Of a stretch of 7,113 nt of DNA, positions 5,678-7,113 are shown piece after piece; position 1 is the first letter of the stretch, and each line of letters starts with the position of its first letter. The stretch is from Candidatus Cloacimonadota bacterium (GTDB lineage: Bacteria > Cloacimonadota > Cloacimonadia > Cloacimonadales > JAIOQZ01). The translations under genes were made by a program, and so were the position numbers. Below the pieces are notes generated by a model, which saw nothing but the letters and a program-made list of their open reading frames with translations, was not told where the DNA came from and ran no database searches. Location of the stretch: NCBI GenBank assembly GCA_021106755.1, contig JAIOTM010000431.1, forward strand, positions 1 through 7,113, written 5' to 3'.

Positions 5678-7113
5678 TTATTTTGACATGAAACTAATTT
5701 TCGAGATTGAATATTTTAATAAATAACCGCTTATCATTGCCGTTACTAAATACACACCTGCCCAGTGCCATTGATGGAACAGGCATTTGCCGATTCCTAA
5801 CATAAGCGAATACAGAAAAAACACGCAACTGATCCAGCCTAAGAAGTTATATCTGAATTTGCCGTCGGTGCTGTTAATGTTCGTTATATCTCTGACTCTC
5901 TTCCAGCCAATTCCCGGCACTTTTAATTTTGAATAGAACTCGATAGTTTTATCATTAGGCTGCTTAGATGTGAATAAGGCGACTACTACCCAAAGAACGG
6001 TTACGCTAAGGGTCGTTATGAGTACTCTGATCGCGAATAAATCCGCCCCTTCCGTGCTGGGCAGCAATATCTCCACTGCATTACCAACTATAAAACTTGC
6101 CACGATAGCTACAACTTCAGTAATAGCGTTGACTCTCCACCAGTACCACCTTGCGATAAGCACCGTCCCGGTTCCCCCTAAAATAACGCTGAGATATTTA
6201 TATGCGTTGAGTATACCGGTGAGCTTTGTTGTTACGATAAGAGCTATTATAGTCAGTACGATCATGCTTATGCGTGACACAAAAACGTAATGTCTCTGAG
6301 TTTTGCCGGGCTTAATAAACGGGCGGTAAAGATCATTTACAAGGTATGAACTGCCGCAGTTTAACATAGTATCGATTGTGCTCATAAACGCAGCCAACAA
6401 TGACGCTACCATGATCCCTTTGAGTCCGACAGGCAAAAATTTGTCCATCATCAGGGGGAACGCGCTTTCTGAGTCCTTCAAATCCGGTAGATAGTGAAGC
6501 GATAACAGGCCCACCAGAATCCATGGCCACGGCCTTAATACGTAATGGCAGATGTTGTACCATAAAAATGCGAGGAACGAATCTTTTTCCGAACGCGTTG
6601 CCAAAAGTCTTTGCACAAAATATCCGCTGCCCTGGTCGCCCGTAATCCCGACAAAGATATATACAACGAATGTAAAACTCAGTATGTCCATTGATGTAAA
6701 ATCGGGAAAGAATTTTATCGATGAATCCGTGAAGCCCGGTGAACTGGACAGTAACGCAACCATTCCGCCCTCACTGCGACTTGCATCCACATACACCAAT
6801 ATCGAAAGACCTATACAGCCGATCATAGCCAGAACAAACTGAAACAAATCGGTATAAACAACGCCGTACAGGCCGGACAGACAGGAATACAGCACTGCTG
6901 ACCCGCCGAGTATAAGCAAAAGAATGCCGGTTGAAGTTATATCGCCAACTACAGGGATAGTTATGACAGGTGACTCTGAAAGGTGCAGTATCGCCTTGAT
7001 TATCTTGGTCATAGCAAGCGTTACCGACGCCATGATAACACAGTTTATAAGTATTCCGTCAAAGAAAACCTTAAATACACGCAGTACTGAACGTGTTGTT
7101 GACGGTCGATAGC
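5678..7113 (-). CDS. Sodium:solute symporter family (SSS/SLC5-like) transporter, N-terminus beyond the window
   Basis: Predicted inner-membrane Na+-coupled transporter, probably for a sugar, sugar acid or similar small solute. 477 residues are visible. An in-frame ATG at 7033 is internal: the frame stays open to the edge and encodes typical family sequence ('VFFDGILINCVIMASVTLAM'), so roughly 100 N-terminal residues are missing. Family landmarks are 'GDQGSGYFVQR' (158-168), 'RPWPW' (193-197), and the core helix 'AAFMSTIDT' (240-248) running to 'NDLYRP' (259-264). That core helix corresponds to the Na+-binding region in characterised SSS transporters. Many hydrophobic helices are visible, including two near the C-terminus. 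The gene ends at TAA 5678-5680, 212 bases upstream of the PEP-CTERM gene, with no clear terminator between. The neighbouring putative carbohydrate proteins suggest it imports a product released outside the cell. The substrate is not readable from sequence. Confidence 0.93.
   Translation of the reverse strand, partial: YRPSTTRSVLRVFKVFFDGILINCVIMASVTLAMTKIIKAILHLSESPVITIPVVGDITSTGILLLILGGSAVLYSCLSGLYGVVYTDLFQFVLAMIGCIGLSILVYVDASRSEGGMVALLSSSPGFTDSSIKFFPDFTSMDILSFTFVVYIFVGITGDQGSGYFVQRLLATRSEKDSFLAFLWYNICHYVLRPWPWILVGLLSLHYLPDLKDSESAFPLMMDKFLPVGLKGIMVASLLAAFMSTIDTMLNCGSSYLVNDLYRPFIKPGKTQRHYVFVSRISMIVLTIIALIVTTKLTGILNAYKYLSVILGGTGTVLIARWYWWRVNAITEVVAIVASFIVGNAVEILLPSTEGADLFAIRVLITTLSVTVLWVVVALFTSKQPNDKTIEFYSKLKVPGIGWKRVRDITNINSTDGKFRYNFLGWISCVFFLYSLMLGIGKCLFHQWHWAGVYLVTAMISGYLLKYSISKISFMSK

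Noticed and set aside
7031..7033. ATG taken as the start of the symporter
   Set aside because: The frame is open to the window edge and the upstream residues fit the SSS family, so this methionine is internal.

Overview
The window looks like part of a carbohydrate-related accessory locus from a planctomycete, most likely a Phycisphaerae/Sedimentisphaerales-type bacterium from an anaerobic or sediment habitat. This rests on three things: a C-terminal dockerin-like tail of the 'GDFN...NW' type common in that group, a PEP-CTERM sorting signal on a neighbouring secreted protein, and a sodium:solute symporter of the type found beside sulfatase and glycosidase genes in that phylum. The taxonomic call is inference from protein style only. 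Composition is moderate and somewhat AT-rich.

All five genes lie on the minus strand, so transcription runs from right to left. From the right edge: (1) a sodium:solute symporter (SSS family), lacking its N-terminus because it runs off the window; (2) a 212-bp intergenic region with a probable extended -10 promoter and an inverted/direct repeat cluster; (3) a 250-residue exported beta-strand-repeat protein ending in a PEP-CTERM anchor; (4) a strong intrinsic terminator or attenuator hairpin; (5) a 457-residue exported protein made only of the uncharacterised DUF4874/DUF4832 pair; (6) 30 bp later, a 725-residue exported protein that joins the N-terminal module of (3) to the DUF4874/DUF4832 module of (5) and ends in a dockerin-like repeat pair; (7) a short intergenic region with a well-formed promoter; (8) an AraC-family regulator cut by the left edge inside its second helix-turn-helix.

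The most notable feature is the mosaic relationship of the three central genes. The 725-residue protein reads as protein (3), cut exactly where its PEP-CTERM tail begins, followed by a paralogue of protein (5), followed by a dockerin. One module therefore appears with two attachment signals (PEP-CTERM and dockerin), and one putative catalytic module appears both free and attached. With a sodium-coupled transporter and an AraC regulator alongside, a plausible model is a small glycan-processing and uptake locus whose exported proteins are displayed on, or assembled at, the cell surface. The substrate and the activity of DUF4874/DUF4832 cannot be read from the sequence.
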